31,128 nt of DNA from Reticulitermes lucifugus (GCA_026260175.1 JAKCWW010000453.1:32870-63997); one strand, 5' to 3'. Counted from the stretch's first letter, positions 10,483-19,399 are shown. Program-made: numbers and translations. The notes: generated by a model from the letters alone, not told the origin.

Positions 10483-10586
10483 GTTTGCCAAGCCCAAGCG
10501 CTCTGAGAACCGTATGTGCCTCATTATCGGAATACAGGCCAGTATTTTCTACCTCGCCATTTATTTCCTTCGCTATGGAGTTGGAG
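10483..10586 (+). CDS. internal coding exon of a multispanning membrane protein
   Basis: This exon is 104 bp, bounded by a consensus acceptor (CTCTTTCAG, ending 10,482) and a consensus donor (G|GTAAGTG from 10,587). It adds one base, 34 full codons and one base. The reading is FAKPKRSENRMCLIIGI then QASIFYLAIYFLRYGVGG. A positively charged loop (KPKR, R) precedes about 18 hydrophobic residues (CLIIGIQASIFYLAIYFL), i.e. cytoplasmic loop then transmembrane helix. A 'KR...NR' loop followed by a helix is seen at the start of the second half (TM7) of MFS carriers such as the SLC46/folate-transporter-like group. That family assignment is my guess, not established. Codon usage is mixed and more GC than flanks. 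Neighbouring exons are not recognised in the window. Confidence 0.6.
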
Positions 10587-11478
10587 GTAAGTGTGCATGC
10601 ATTCTTAATAAATCGGCAGATGTAAATTAACTATTAGATGAAGGGATTTTTCTTTCAGCGCAACTAAAACTTCTAGCTACAACATTTTGTGACTTTTTTA
10701 CACGTTTTCGTAACAATTCTATTGCATATTACATTACAATGTATTTGCTTTTTTAGGTTATTATGTCACATTTCAAAAAATTATTTTAAAAGAGCAGAGT
10801 AACTTTTAATCCTGCTAATTATGGCATGTGTCTCATTATGTTGCCAGTACTGTTGTAACTGAAATTTGTTCTGGGTATCTGTGTCATAGAGTAACAATTT
10901 GTGGGTAGATGTTTTTTTCACAGACATTGAAGTTCATTAATTTATTCTGATTTCGCCTTTCAGGATTAGAATTTTAAGTTAAATTTAACAGTTTATTTTC
11001 GCGTACACTTTTACCTTCCTGAAAATATTAATCACACGGATAAAATATTACATAATAACAAATGTCCCTGCAATGTGTCTAAACTTTGTGGGTCTGTCGA
11101 ACGTCTAATTCTCTCTGCAGATTTTTAAAATTATCTTGGCACATCGTAAAGGCTAATATCAGCGATTTTCACGTACTAATATCCTACGGGATGAAGAATA
11201 ATATTTAATTCTGTGTCGAGAATTGGGTCATGCCTTTAGCGTTAATGAGATGTAGGAGCGGAAAGTGGCTGAATCTTTCAAAAATATTTTTAAGCCTAAA
11301 AATTAATTTCGTAATTCACAAATAAAAGTATATATTCTATGTTAAAAGTTATTTCACAACAGGTGAGCTCCATTATGGCAGCATTCATGTAAATTATGGT
11401 TAATATTTGAATCTACTTTTATGTTAAATAAACCGAATTAAGCTTTGAAGATTGTCAACAAAGAGAAGGAAGCATAAC
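10587..11478 (+). other. intronic DNA downstream of the membrane-protein exon
   Basis: Starts with the donor GTAAGTG. AT-rich, without any recognised exon or element. Confidence 0.45.
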
Positions 11479-11567
11479 ATACTACTACTACTACTACTAC
11501 TACTAATACTACTAGTACTACTACCCCTACTCCTACTGCTACTAGTAGTACTACTAGTACTACTACC

Positions 11568-11603
<36 letters not shown>

Positions 11604-11647
11604 CTACTGCTACCACCACCATCACCAACAACAAAAACAACAACAAT
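11479..11647. repeat. (ACT)n-rich trinucleotide microsatellite
   Basis: Long ACT/CTA runs with CCT, GTA and CAC interruptions, ending in an A/C-rich CAACAACAA tail. The leucine- and tyrosine-run reading frame across it is a product of the repeat, not a gene. Confidence 0.93.
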
Positions 11648-11956
11648 GTATTTTACGTTACCTTTAAACCCAGAAACCCTCTTTTGTTTAGTGATTAAAT
11701 GTTCTATGTATCTTTATATTGCTGTCTTATCCAAATTCGCAGTAACCTTAAGGACATTTAATCTGAGTCACCTTACTGCCATCATACACTCGTGATTCTG
11801 CTCTTTTTTATGATTTTATGTGACAGGCAGTATATGAAAGCAGTACAGACTGTACATAATCACTTCAGAGTGGTGACGCTTATTTACACTACCGGGCACT
11901 TGTAGTTCTTGAGGTGCTGTACAACATGCGAGTGCATGAGCACTTCATCGTGGATT

Positions 11957-11983
11957 GGGGGGAGGGGGGGCGGCGGGAAAGGG
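11957..11983 (+). other. G-quadruplex-forming candidate
   Basis: Four G tracts of 6, 7, 3 and 3 are separated by loops of 1, 4 and 3 bases (tracts at 11,957-11,962, 11,964-11,970, 11,975-11,977 and 11,981-11,983). This satisfies the usual G3+N1-7 rule and is isolated in AT-rich sequence. Confidence 0.6.
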
Positions 11984-12097
11984 AATTCTCCATGGTTTAG
12001 GCCTCTATGTATATGTAGCATGTCATATTTATGTATTACGTCAACAGCTCAGATAATACAGAGTCGAATATTGGGGTATTAATAAACAATAAACGCC

Positions 12098-12335
12098 GAT
12101 CCCAGTGGCCGTGCGGTCTAAGGCGTGGGTCTTCGGCCGCTCGCTTACTANNNNNNNNNNNNNNNNNNNNNNNNNNNNNNNNNNNNNNNNNNNNNNNNNN
12201 NNNNNNNNNNNNNNNNNNNNNNGGAGTCCTACCGACTGTGGTGTGTCTAATGTGTGTGACCATGAAACGTCGACGAAACGAGGAGGCCCAGGCCCATAGA
12301 GGGCTGTCGAGCCATAGGAAAGAAAAAAAAAACGA
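12098..12335 (+). mobile_element. tRNA-derived SINE, family B (copy 1), interrupted by an assembly gap
   Basis: The head CCCAGTGGCCGTGCGGTCTA carries a Leu/Ser-tRNA-like A box. After the N run the sequence resumes at GGAGTCCTACCGACTGTGGT, exactly the order in copies at 17,095 and 26,934. The B box and middle are hidden by the Ns. It ends GGGCTGTCGAGCCATAGG followed by an A-rich tail. Confidence 0.85.
12151..12222. other. assembly gap (72 N)
   Basis: Undetermined bases inside the SINE. Comparison with the copy at 26,934 predicts about 100 bp between the same flanking words, so 72 is probably an underestimate. The reading frames crossing it are meaningless. Confidence 0.95.
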
Positions 12336-12429
12336 TAAACTGCAGAGGACTGGTAAAGAAGAATTCATGCCCTAATTTCAGGTAGCATCCTGATATTTCT
12401 TTCGTGAACCGAGAATTAATGAAACGTCA

Positions 12430-12520
12430 ATCAAGAGAGTGGCCACAAGCGCTAAGATTTGAACCCGAAACCTTCCGCATAGGAAACAGGAGCTGTCCGA
12501 CCAACCGCGACATTTCATAA
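12430..12520 (-). repeat. tRNA-like head, possible further SINE family
   Basis: On the minus strand, GTCGCGGTTGGTCGGA (A-box-like) is followed about 35 bp later by CGGGTTCAAATCTT (B box). Spacing is tRNA-like, but there is no second copy or A tail to confirm a SINE. It could also be a decayed tRNA pseudogene. Confidence 0.4.
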
Positions 12521-12539
12521 CTAACTAACTACCAACTTT

Positions 12540-13149
12540 CGCTATAAATAATAAATTTTCTTATAATGTCAGTGATATTGTTTTCTCCATTGCACACATA
12601 CCATTGTTAGCAAAAAGCTAATTTATAAGATTTAAATTGTTGACGGATTCTTGGTTACTGAATATTTGTAACTGTATAGGTTTATGTACCATGAAAGTGT
12701 TGGGTGTGTTATGAATGCTGAACTGAACAGTTATTGCGGGAAACGGTGGTGACTGTAGCATACATTTCAGTTATTTACCCACATGACTGAAGAAAATAAT
12801 TGAAGGGTAAGGTATTCTGCTTCCGATCTTAAATTTGAACAAGAGATTTTCTGAATACTCGAAGTCTTGTGTTTGAATTTTAAAAGAAAAGTACTCCGTA
12901 TTCGAGATATATACAGAAGTTTGAGAAAGAATAAAGTAACAAACACTCTTATGCCGAGAACTTAATTCCGACTTCAGTGTGGACATGACACATAGGTGGC
13001 AGATAGTACTCTTGTTCAAATCCCTTGCTAGTCAGGCGTTTTTTAAGGGGCCCAACAAATGTAAATAACTGGGCCTCACATAGGCAGCCGAACTTGTGAG
13101 CGGTTACGGTTTGACAAATGGGAGGTTCTGGAACGCCTTCCCTGTAACC
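12540..13149. other. non-coding, no recognised feature
   Basis: Short frames on the minus strand here have no recognisable domain. Nothing else seen. Confidence 0.35.
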
Positions 13150-13350
13150 ACGAGCCCAAATTTGCGTTTCTTTGGACACTCCAAGAAGCACCTGGCTGGC
13201 AAGCGATTTGCAACAGACGCCGACGTGAAGCAAGCTGTCACATTCTGGCTACACGCACTTGATACAAATTTCTTCTGCTCCGGGATACAGGCCTTGGCGC
13301 CACTGTAAGACAAATACTTAAATGTCAACAGTGACTGCATGGAGGTCTAA
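13150..13350 (+). pseudogene. mariner-type transposase C-terminal remnant
   Basis: The frame reads TSPNL, then RFFGHSKKHLAGKRFATD and ADVKQAVTFWL, then FFCSGIQALAPL, a stop at 13,306-13,308, then DKYLNVNSDCMEV and the expected end. This is the C-terminal segment of mariner transposases, where SPDLAPSDYHLFG would contain the last catalytic aspartate. Here the block between SPNL and FFG is shortened, so the catalytic acidic residue is missing. The internal stop sits where the family has tryptophan before DKC. The copy cannot be active. No N-terminal helix-turn-helix or terminal inverted repeats are seen nearby. Confidence 0.8.
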
Positions 13351-13354
13351 TATG

Positions 13355-14290
13355 TAGCATCTGCTACCCGTATGCTACACATACAGAATACATTTCTTGG
13401 CATCGGAGTAGTTGTCACCGTAGTATTTGAATTTCCTTTTTTATTTGTACAGGAGACAAAGAATTTAAAACTGAAGAATAAACACGTTTACGTCGAAGTA
13501 ATGGCCGTATTTTTTCCTATTTTAGGAACATGATAAGGTAAGAAACTGTACGATTATTATGTTCCTAAGTAAGAAGAAAGAAAATTACAAAAAATGAATT
13601 CAAAAATATGGAATGAACATTTTGCAACATAAAGAAGGAAAAAAGAAATGGATTATATAAAAGATAATTTTCGAACTCTCAGAAAAAAATAAAATATATG
13701 TTCAAAACAACTGAAGCGGAAAGAGCAAGTCTGGAAAGTTAGGAATGTTATATAAGTGTATTGGAGCATAACTTCCATGCCAGAAAATAAAAGGCTTATA
13801 AAACACACGTAACACAATTCACAAAGTTAGACCTACGTTACAACAGATTCTCACCCCAGAAACATAATAGCTACAGTCTTTTTTTCGTGTAGCTGGGAAT
13901 CCTCATCAACAGTGCTGTGAGAACCTCAAATATCCCAATTAAGAATTTGGACTATTCATTGTGGAGATCAAAATAAACACAGAAGGAAGGGGCCCACTAC
14001 GATGCATTAAGTCTCAAATACTTCAGAGCTTTAAAGAACTTCGGGGAGCAGGTTCTACTTGAGAAGCTAATGGCTGTACACCTAGTCAAATAATCCCCCT
14101 CCTTTTGCGGAAGCTGAATGTTCATTACGGTCTTCAAATATTGAACATCAAAGTAGGCACTTACGTTGTTTTGATATCTGTTGGACGTACTGCTACATGT
14201 TTCTGTTTGTATGTACTATTCTCAGGGATTTTTAAAATGAAATCATAAATTATTGACTACCCTAGTTAATAATTTTATTATTGTGTTCTA
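13355..14290. other. non-coding, no recognised feature
   Basis: AT-rich, A-rich around 13,560-13,740. No exon or known element recognised. Confidence 0.35.
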
Positions 14291-14294
14291 AGAC

Positions 14295-14332
14295 TCCCTA
14301 ACGGTGGTTTATATAAACCGAAACATGTAGGA
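14295..14332 (+). ncRNA. hammerhead-like hairpin motif, copy 2 (core mutated)
   Basis: Order on the + strand: TCC (14,295-14,297), core CTAACGG (14,298-14,304) corresponding to CUGANGA with two changes, an extra T, stem II GGTTT/AAACC with an ATAT loop (14,306-14,319), GAAA (14,320-14,323), CATG, TA, then GGA (14,330-14,332), which can pair with the leading TCC. The architecture matches the copy at 19,135 base for base in length of stem II, with compensated base-pair changes. With core positions G5 and A9 altered it should be inactive. It is probably a relic of a retroelement terminal region. Confidence 0.45.
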
Positions 14333-14860
14333 AAATGTACAATAGATGTTAAAATATGTGTCTAATTTGATGTAATTCTTTCAAGATTGGTGATGAAATA
14401 CACTGAAGAGGTAAATCGCTTTGGAGTTCATTGCCATAATCACAGGAACCCGTTATTGAACCCAGTTTCAGTCAACTGAATCCATTCCACACTCTCATAT
14501 CTTTCCTAAACAAATAGGGCAGGCTTAACATAAGTATAAAGCAGCAGGTGATTGAGTGGTCAAATTAAAAAGAAAACATTTCGCAAAAATATTTGTCAAG
14601 AATAGACTTTTGCAGAAAAAAGTTTTTACAAACTGGTACATGAATACTGGGACAAATGTTGAGATTTGGTTAAAGGTCCTGATTTATATATATTAATATA
14701 CATGTTGAAATGGACCTATTTGTTTGCCATAATGCCACCTAATGTCTCCTATATTTTGTATTATAAGAATTTTTTTTTGGGGGGGGGTTGTAATTGTTTT
14801 AGGCTTACATGCGGCACACATTTTTCGAGTCTTCCTGTACATGTACACCGCACACTCTCG
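14333..14860. other. non-coding; T8G9 homopolymer junction
   Basis: Near 14,771-14,788 a T run abuts a G run, a likely sequencing-error hot spot. No gene recognised. Confidence 0.4.
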
Positions 14861-15180
14861 CTATAACATCACTACGCTATAAAATCACTACGCTATAAAA
14901 TCACTACGCTATAACATCACTACGCTATAACATCACTACGCTATAACATCACTACGCTGTAACATCACTACGCTGTAACGTCACTACGCTATAACATCAC
15001 TACGCTATAACATAACTACGCTATACCATCACTACGCTATAACATCACTACGCTATAACGTCACTACGCTATAACGTCACTACGCTATAACATCACTACG
15101 CTATAACATCACTACGCTATAACATCACTACGCTATAACATCACTACGCTATAACATCACTACGCTATAACATCACTACG
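14861..15180. repeat. 16-bp minisatellite, 20 copies
   Basis: Exactly 320 bp made of 20 units of CTATAACATCACTACG, with no length variation. Units differ by single substitutions only (AAATCAC in two consecutive units, CTGTAAC in two, CGTCAC in three, CATAAC and TACCATC once each). Shared variants in neighbouring units indicate local duplication or gene conversion. The last six units are uniform, suggesting the most recent expansion. The period is not a multiple of three, so it is non-coding. Confidence 0.97.
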
Positions 15181-15714
15181 CGGCCTGTGTCGCGCATGCA
15201 AATATTTGCCAATTCATACCAAACGTTTTCAGCACTGTAATAATTAGCCAACTTGTGCAAAGAAACCAGCACAATTTGTTTCCTCAAGCATACAATTTTA
15301 TTATTTATATTGTGTTAATTTTTTGTATTTATTTTTTACTAGTAACATTGTGTGACAGTCAGCTTACTAGAGTGCTTCTTACAGAACTTCCATTTTTCCT
15401 TCAGCTGTTTTCGTCTTCTTGTTGGAAGTAATTTCTTCTACGTGAATATTTTCGTAATGTGATTAATGCTACCACTCGTGTAACTAATGAGCAAGACAAC
15501 GTACTTATGTGATTCATCCTCGGGCTCGTTTGTTATTCAAATTACATTATTTATTTTACTACTAAAACCGCTGAAATTTGACGTGAAAACAGTTCCTTCC
15601 ATCTTCAATCTCGCTTCCTTTCACCCTTCCTTTTTTCTTTCGTAATCCAACCCCTGCATTCGCATCTCTGACTTGTGTTAAGTTTAAAGAGCAAATTAGT
15701 TTTCATTTTTAGAC
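15181..15714. other. non-coding, no recognised feature
   Basis: AT-rich; pyrimidine-rich around 15,600-15,650. No exon recognised. Confidence 0.35.
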
Positions 15715-16240
15715 CTCAATAGGCGTAAAAACATATAATTTTGCCTCCTGTTTTTTATGGGTGCGAAAATTTGTTTCTCACATTGAGGGAGGAACATAGG
15801 CTGAGAGTGTTTTGAGAATAGGGTGCTGAAGAGGATATTTTGGCGTAAGAGAGATGAGGTAACCGAGGAGTGGAGAAGCCTATATAATGAGGAGCTTAAT
15901 AATCTGTACTCATCACCAAATATTATAAGCGTCATCAAATCAAGAACGAGATTGACGAAGTGTGTGGCTCATATGAGGGAGAGGCGAGATTCTTGCAGGG
16001 TTTCGGTGGGGAAACCTGAGGGAAAGAGAACACTTGGAAGACGTAGGCGTAGATGGTAGGGTTATATTAAAATTATATTCAAGAAGTGGGTTAAGGGGTA
16101 TGGACTGGATTGATCTGGCTCAGGATAGGGTCAGGTGACAGGCTCTTGTGAATGCGGTATTCAACCTCCGGGTTCCGTAAAATGCGGGTCATTTCTTGGC
16201 TAGCGGAGGACTTTTTAGCTTCTCACGAAAATACCCTGCT
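15715..16240 (+). pseudogene. non-LTR retrotransposon reverse transcriptase C-terminus and 3' end (best copy)
   Basis: Conceptual reading begins near 15,740 with LPPVFYGCENLFLTLREE and HRLRVF. A one-base insertion in a T run at 15,810-15,813 shifts frame. It then resumes ENRVLKRIFWRKRDEVTEEW, followed by NEELNNLYSSPNII, VIKSR, VGKPEGKRTLGRRRRRW, a stop, and after further frame changes DWIDLAQDR-like and NLRVP-like remnants to about 16,180. 'YGCE...REEHRLRVFENRVL' and 'GKPEGKRPLGRPRRRWEDNIK' are typical of the post-catalytic tail of RTE-like LINE proteins, often mis-annotated as host genes. Reverse transcriptase catalytic motifs lie upstream and are absent (5' truncation). Five weaker fragments of the same family are in this window. 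Confidence 0.8.
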
Positions 16241-16468
16241 CCCTGGAGTTAGTTAGTTATTTAGTTGGTTAGCCCTCAAATGACATATTTTTGAAGATAT
16301 GGCTTCCGTACATGTACGTACGCACAGCAGTGTATGTCCGTGTAAGCAGCACAGACCCTACACATAGCCTATGATAAAGAGTACCCAGTTACGTACATCA
16401 AATAAAAGCTGCAGTCTGGATGATATGATATTCTGTAAGCTTTATGCCATGCATCTGTCTTGTACGAT

Positions 16469-16747
16469 GGACCGTGCCATGGCTCATGCGGTTAGTCGCC
16501 GGCCTCTTACCGCGGAGTCCCGGGTCGGTCCATGTGGGATTTGTGGCGGACAAAGTGGCACTGGGACAGGTTTTTCTTCGAGTACTTCGGTTTTCCCTGT
16601 CAATTTCATTCCACCGGTTCTCCTTTAGAATGGAAAAGCAGAAAGAACCTCATCTCCATTATCTTCCTCATAGGGTTGCACAAGAAGCCTTCAAGGCTGC
16701 GGTACGTCCGTAGCATCTGCTGCGGGGCCCTTCAATAAAATAAATCA
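16469..16747 (+). mobile_element. tRNA-derived SINE, family A (copy 2), with target duplication
   Basis: The head GGCTCATGCGGTTAGTCGCC contains the A box; the B box is degraded (GGGTCGGTCC). The body has GTGGCACTGG and CATTCCACCGG as in copy 1, and extends to a 3' block GCATCTGCTGCGGGGCCC and an AATAAAATAAA tail. An 8-bp direct repeat TGTACGAT (16,461-16,468 and 16,748-16,755) bounds it. This is the longest copy and best defines the family end. Confidence 0.82.
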
Positions 16748-16755
16748 TGTACGAT

Positions 16756-17094
16756 TGTTCCCTTTGGACAAAACCTGTGACGTCCTATTTTATTTTTAAG
16801 TTTTTGAAGGAAAAGCCGCATTGTAGCAATAATACACAAACTATTTTGCCCTCAAATTTTACAGTAAACTCTTCCCCAGTAATCACATGGGATTGATGTT
16901 TCTTTAATAGTTTGAGAGTGGAACACGCAGACAGACGGAGAGACATGGCCTGCCCATTAATACTCTTCGTTCAAAGAACACATAAAATGTTAATTGTTAC
17001 ACATTTGTTAACGTGCCGTTGCTCCTTCGTCCCATTTTCATTTGTTAACGAGACATAGAGCCTTATTTTCTTTACGAAGGAACACGCCGCAGCA
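16756..17094. other. inter-SINE spacer
   Basis: No exon or element recognised. Confidence 0.35.
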
Positions 17095-17345
17095 TTCGAT
17101 CCCAGTTGCCGCTCGGCCTCAGACGTGGGTTTACGGCGGCTCGCTTGCTGGGATTGCGGGTTCGAATCAGGCCGGAGGCATGGCTGTCTCTCTCTTGTGA
17201 GTGTTGTATGTTGTGAGGTAGAGGTCTCTGCGACGGGCTGGTCACTCGTCCAAAGAGTCCTACTGAGTGTGGTGTGTCTGGGTGTGATCAAGGAACCTCA
17301 TAGAGAAGGTCTAGGCCCACTAGGGCTGTCGAGCCATGCAAAAAA
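17095..17345 (+). mobile_element. tRNA-derived SINE, family B (copy 2)
   Basis: The head GATCCCAGTTGCCGCTCGGC leads to CTGGGATTGCGGGTTCGAAT (B box GGGTTCGAAT). The body GTAGAGGTCTCTGCGACGGG and GAGTCCTACTGAGTGTGGTG matches the copy at 26,934. Ends GGGCTGTCGAGCCATG plus an A-rich tail. The head resembles tRNA-Leu/Ser (CGCGGTCTAAGG in the family). Confidence 0.85.
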
Positions 17346-17515
17346 GAAAGCTGGATTATGGCTCGGGGGGTTGTTACCGGCCTGTCATTGCGATGACGCG
17401 GGTTTTATCCCAGACCAATCCATGTGAGGTCTGTGTTGAAAAAATGGCACTGGAACAGCTTTCTTTACTAGGGCTTCGCTTTCTTCTGTCAGTATCATTT
17501 CACTAATGCTCCATA
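17346..17515 (+). mobile_element. tRNA-derived SINE, family A (copy 3), directly downstream of family B copy
   Basis: It begins at the A-rich tail of the preceding SINE: ATTATGGCTCGGGGGGTTG (A-box position), GGGTTTTATCCCAGACC (B box), then ATGGCACTGGAACAG and TCATTTCACTAATGCTCCAT as in copies 1 and 2. The tail-to-head arrangement suggests insertion into the A-rich end of the family B element. Confidence 0.75.
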
Positions 17516-17954
17516 CTCAAACTTATTTCATCTACTATCGATTTTATAGAATCTTCGAAAATAGCAACGTCGTTTGTTATAACACTTCACGTCTGTAGAA
17601 GGTTTTACACAATGTCTGTTATCGTAACTTTTATCTCTCTTGCTATATGGGCTCAGCCCAGGGATGTCGGTAAAACTTAATTCTTTAGTCGTTATCAAGG
17701 GTGCAGGAACTTTCCAAAAATCTAGGAGCCACCTTAAAATTGTAGGCGCCAGACGGTTAACATGAAGCAAGTTCCATACTGTAGATCCACCATTATTAGT
17801 CGCCACCGTACAAAATTTATTCGCCAAGGCGACCGGGCCCACGGGATATGCGCAACAATACTCGCCAGTATGAAAGGTTAATTGTAGAATTCTTCGCCCG
17901 TGAAAAGACACTTGGACACTCGCCATAAGGTAAGATTATAAAATAGGACATTTT
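17516..17954. other. unassigned; minus-strand frame of 132 codons
   Basis: The longest non-repeat frame outside the exons (17,528-17,926, minus) has no recognisable domain, no splice-site logic and overlaps the SINE tail region. I cannot support it as a gene. GC content is slightly raised at 17,800-17,850. Confidence 0.3.
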
Positions 17955-18071
17955 GGAAGTAGAGTATTGAAGTGGATACTTGGATATAAGAGAGAGGAAG
18001 TAAGAGAATGTGAAAGAATATTATATGATAAGGAATTTCATAATGTTACCAGCTGTATCAAGATGGTTTAG
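17955..18071 (+). pseudogene. non-LTR retrotransposon fragment 3
   Basis: One open frame reads GSRVLKWILGYKREEVRECE then RILYDKEFHN and ends at a stop. It aligns with the NRVLKRIFWRKRDEVTEEW...LYNEELNN block of the copy at 15.7 kb, keeping about half the residues. An old, diverged member of the same family. Confidence 0.6.
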
Positions 18072-18104
18072 GAAAAGATAGGAAATCCCAATCCGTCCTT
18101 GCGC

Positions 18105-18152
18105 ATGATGATGATGATGACGACGACGATGATGATGATGATGATGATGATG
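18105..18152. repeat. (GAT)n/(GAC)n microsatellite
   Basis: About 16 trinucleotides, GAT with three GAC units in the middle. The histidine-run frame on the minus strand is an artefact. Confidence 0.95.
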
Positions 18153-18935
18153 AGCAGTGTTATGCGTCCTAGTCTGGATTTGGAACGAATATTCCTCGAG
18201 AGGATATTTCGATTTTGGCATGCAAAGTGTTAATCGTCCTATGAATTGTATCTACGTAGGCCTACATGAACTCGCTCTCGCTTGACAAGTCGGCTACTAT
18301 TTATCCAAACTTCCAAGGAGAAAAATGTACACGCATTACAACTGTTAAATCGTTCTGTGAGTGATTGCAAATATTTATCACAGTTAAATTTGAAAAAGGA
18401 TGGCAGGCAACCCTAGCGGCCCTTCTACCTGTCTGCATCCAGCTATTGATAGCAAATCTTTTTCAACTGATTGTATAGAAGGTTCACCAAAATATTCGTC
18501 CTTGTCTTCTTCATTCCCCTAGTTGAAGCTGTAAAGCATTATGGTGGTACGAATTAATAATTCGACCTTAACTTTGAGCTATACGAACCGACGAAAGTGA
18601 CAGATGTAAAGAGCAAAGTTTAAACACAGCGGGGTGAGGGCAGTGTTGCAGTCTGGAACTGTTAAGAGATTAATGATTGTTGCATGTATTCTGCTTCGCT
18701 TCTTATGCGTGCCCTACTTTTTTTATTCTCGTGTACCTACGGCACACTAAATGCGTGTGACCGTGCTAAAATGACTCTTTTTATGCCAGTTTCATACCAC
18801 ATGTTGCTTCAATAATATCAGGATATATTTCATGTCATTATTTGGGGTTTACAGTAGCAGAATTCTCAGCACTGTTGCCATGTCAGTGGCATGCGATATC
18901 AACAGAGGCTTCCTCTTCCTGTATTATAATTTACA
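18153..18935. other. non-coding, no recognised feature
   Basis: No exon, SINE or tandem repeat recognised. Confidence 0.35.
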
Positions 18936-19085
18936 TATTTATCTGCCTGTTTCCTCCCCCACTTTCCACGTTTCTGTGTTTTTCTACTTTTTCTTTTCTC
19001 ATATAATTTTTTCTTTCCCTTTCTTTCTGCGTTTTACCTTCTTCCTTCCTCTCCGTCTCTTTTTGTTTATTCTTTCCTTTCTCAC
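18936..19085 (+). repeat. pyrimidine-rich tract
   Basis: About 150 bp of T/C-dominated sequence (TTTCTTTCC and CTTCCTTCC words) with few purines; a polypurine tract on the other strand. It lies just beyond the hammerhead-like motif, on its 3' side in minus orientation. Frames through it encode only Phe/Leu/Ser or Lys/Glu runs. Confidence 0.7.
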
Positions 19086-19134
19086 AGGAGTAAAACCAAT
19101 ATATGCACTGTATTTTCATACACAGAGTAAATTG

Positions 19135-19176
19135 CCCCTACACATGTTTCGGCTTTAACAAGCCATCATCAGGGGG
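19135..19176 (-). ncRNA. hammerhead-like ribozyme motif, copy 1 (intact core)
   Basis: Minus-strand order: CCCC (19,173-19,176), CTGATGA (19,166-19,172), a single extra T, stem II GGCTT/AAGCC with a GTTA loop (19,151-19,164), GAAA (19,147-19,150), CATGTG, T, A, then GGGG (19,135-19,138). In a type I hammerhead this corresponds to stem I strand, CUGANGA core, stem II, GAAA, a minimal stem III, then U-H with cleavage after H, and the second stem I strand. CCCC and GGGG can pair. The only departure is the unpaired U between A9 and stem II. Hammerheads with weak stem III are known from Penelope-like elements. Activity is untested; it could be a decayed or different structured RNA. Confidence 0.5.
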
Positions 19177-19331
19177 TCCCAAGTTTACACGTAATACACA
19201 TCCATTAGTTCATCTAATAACGTCTCTTATATCACACATATACTCAAAAATAGAACGCAGCCCTTTCCTTTCTGTTTGTGTCATTTCTTTCTTCGTTCCT
19301 TTCTTTTACTGAAATATTCTTATTAAATTAC

Positions 19332-19399
19332 TATGTTGAATAAATAACTAAATAACTAAACTAACTAACTAAACTAAATAACTAATAAATAACTAAAAA
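19332..19399. repeat. (AAATAACT)-like low-complexity repeat
   Basis: Alternating AATAACTA, AACTAACT and AAACTAAA words, a decayed 4-8-bp repeat. Confidence 0.8.

Noticed and set aside
11452..11667. Leu/Tyr-run 'protein'
   Set aside because: Encoded entirely by the ACT microsatellite.
13355..14290. Terminal repeats for the mariner remnant
   Set aside because: No inverted partner of a plausible terminal repeat found on either side of the transposase fragment by eye.
14861..15180. Possible CRISPR-like array
   Set aside because: Units are contiguous with no unique spacers and a 16-bp period in a eukaryotic context; it is a minisatellite.
17528..17926. 132-codon minus-strand reading frame
   Set aside because: No recognisable domain, ordinary composition, overlaps the SINE tail area, and no splice or promoter context; length is compatible with chance in 31 kb.
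18832..19158. Phe/Leu-rich membrane-like frame
   Set aside because: Produced by the pyrimidine-rich tract; hydrophobicity is a composition effect.
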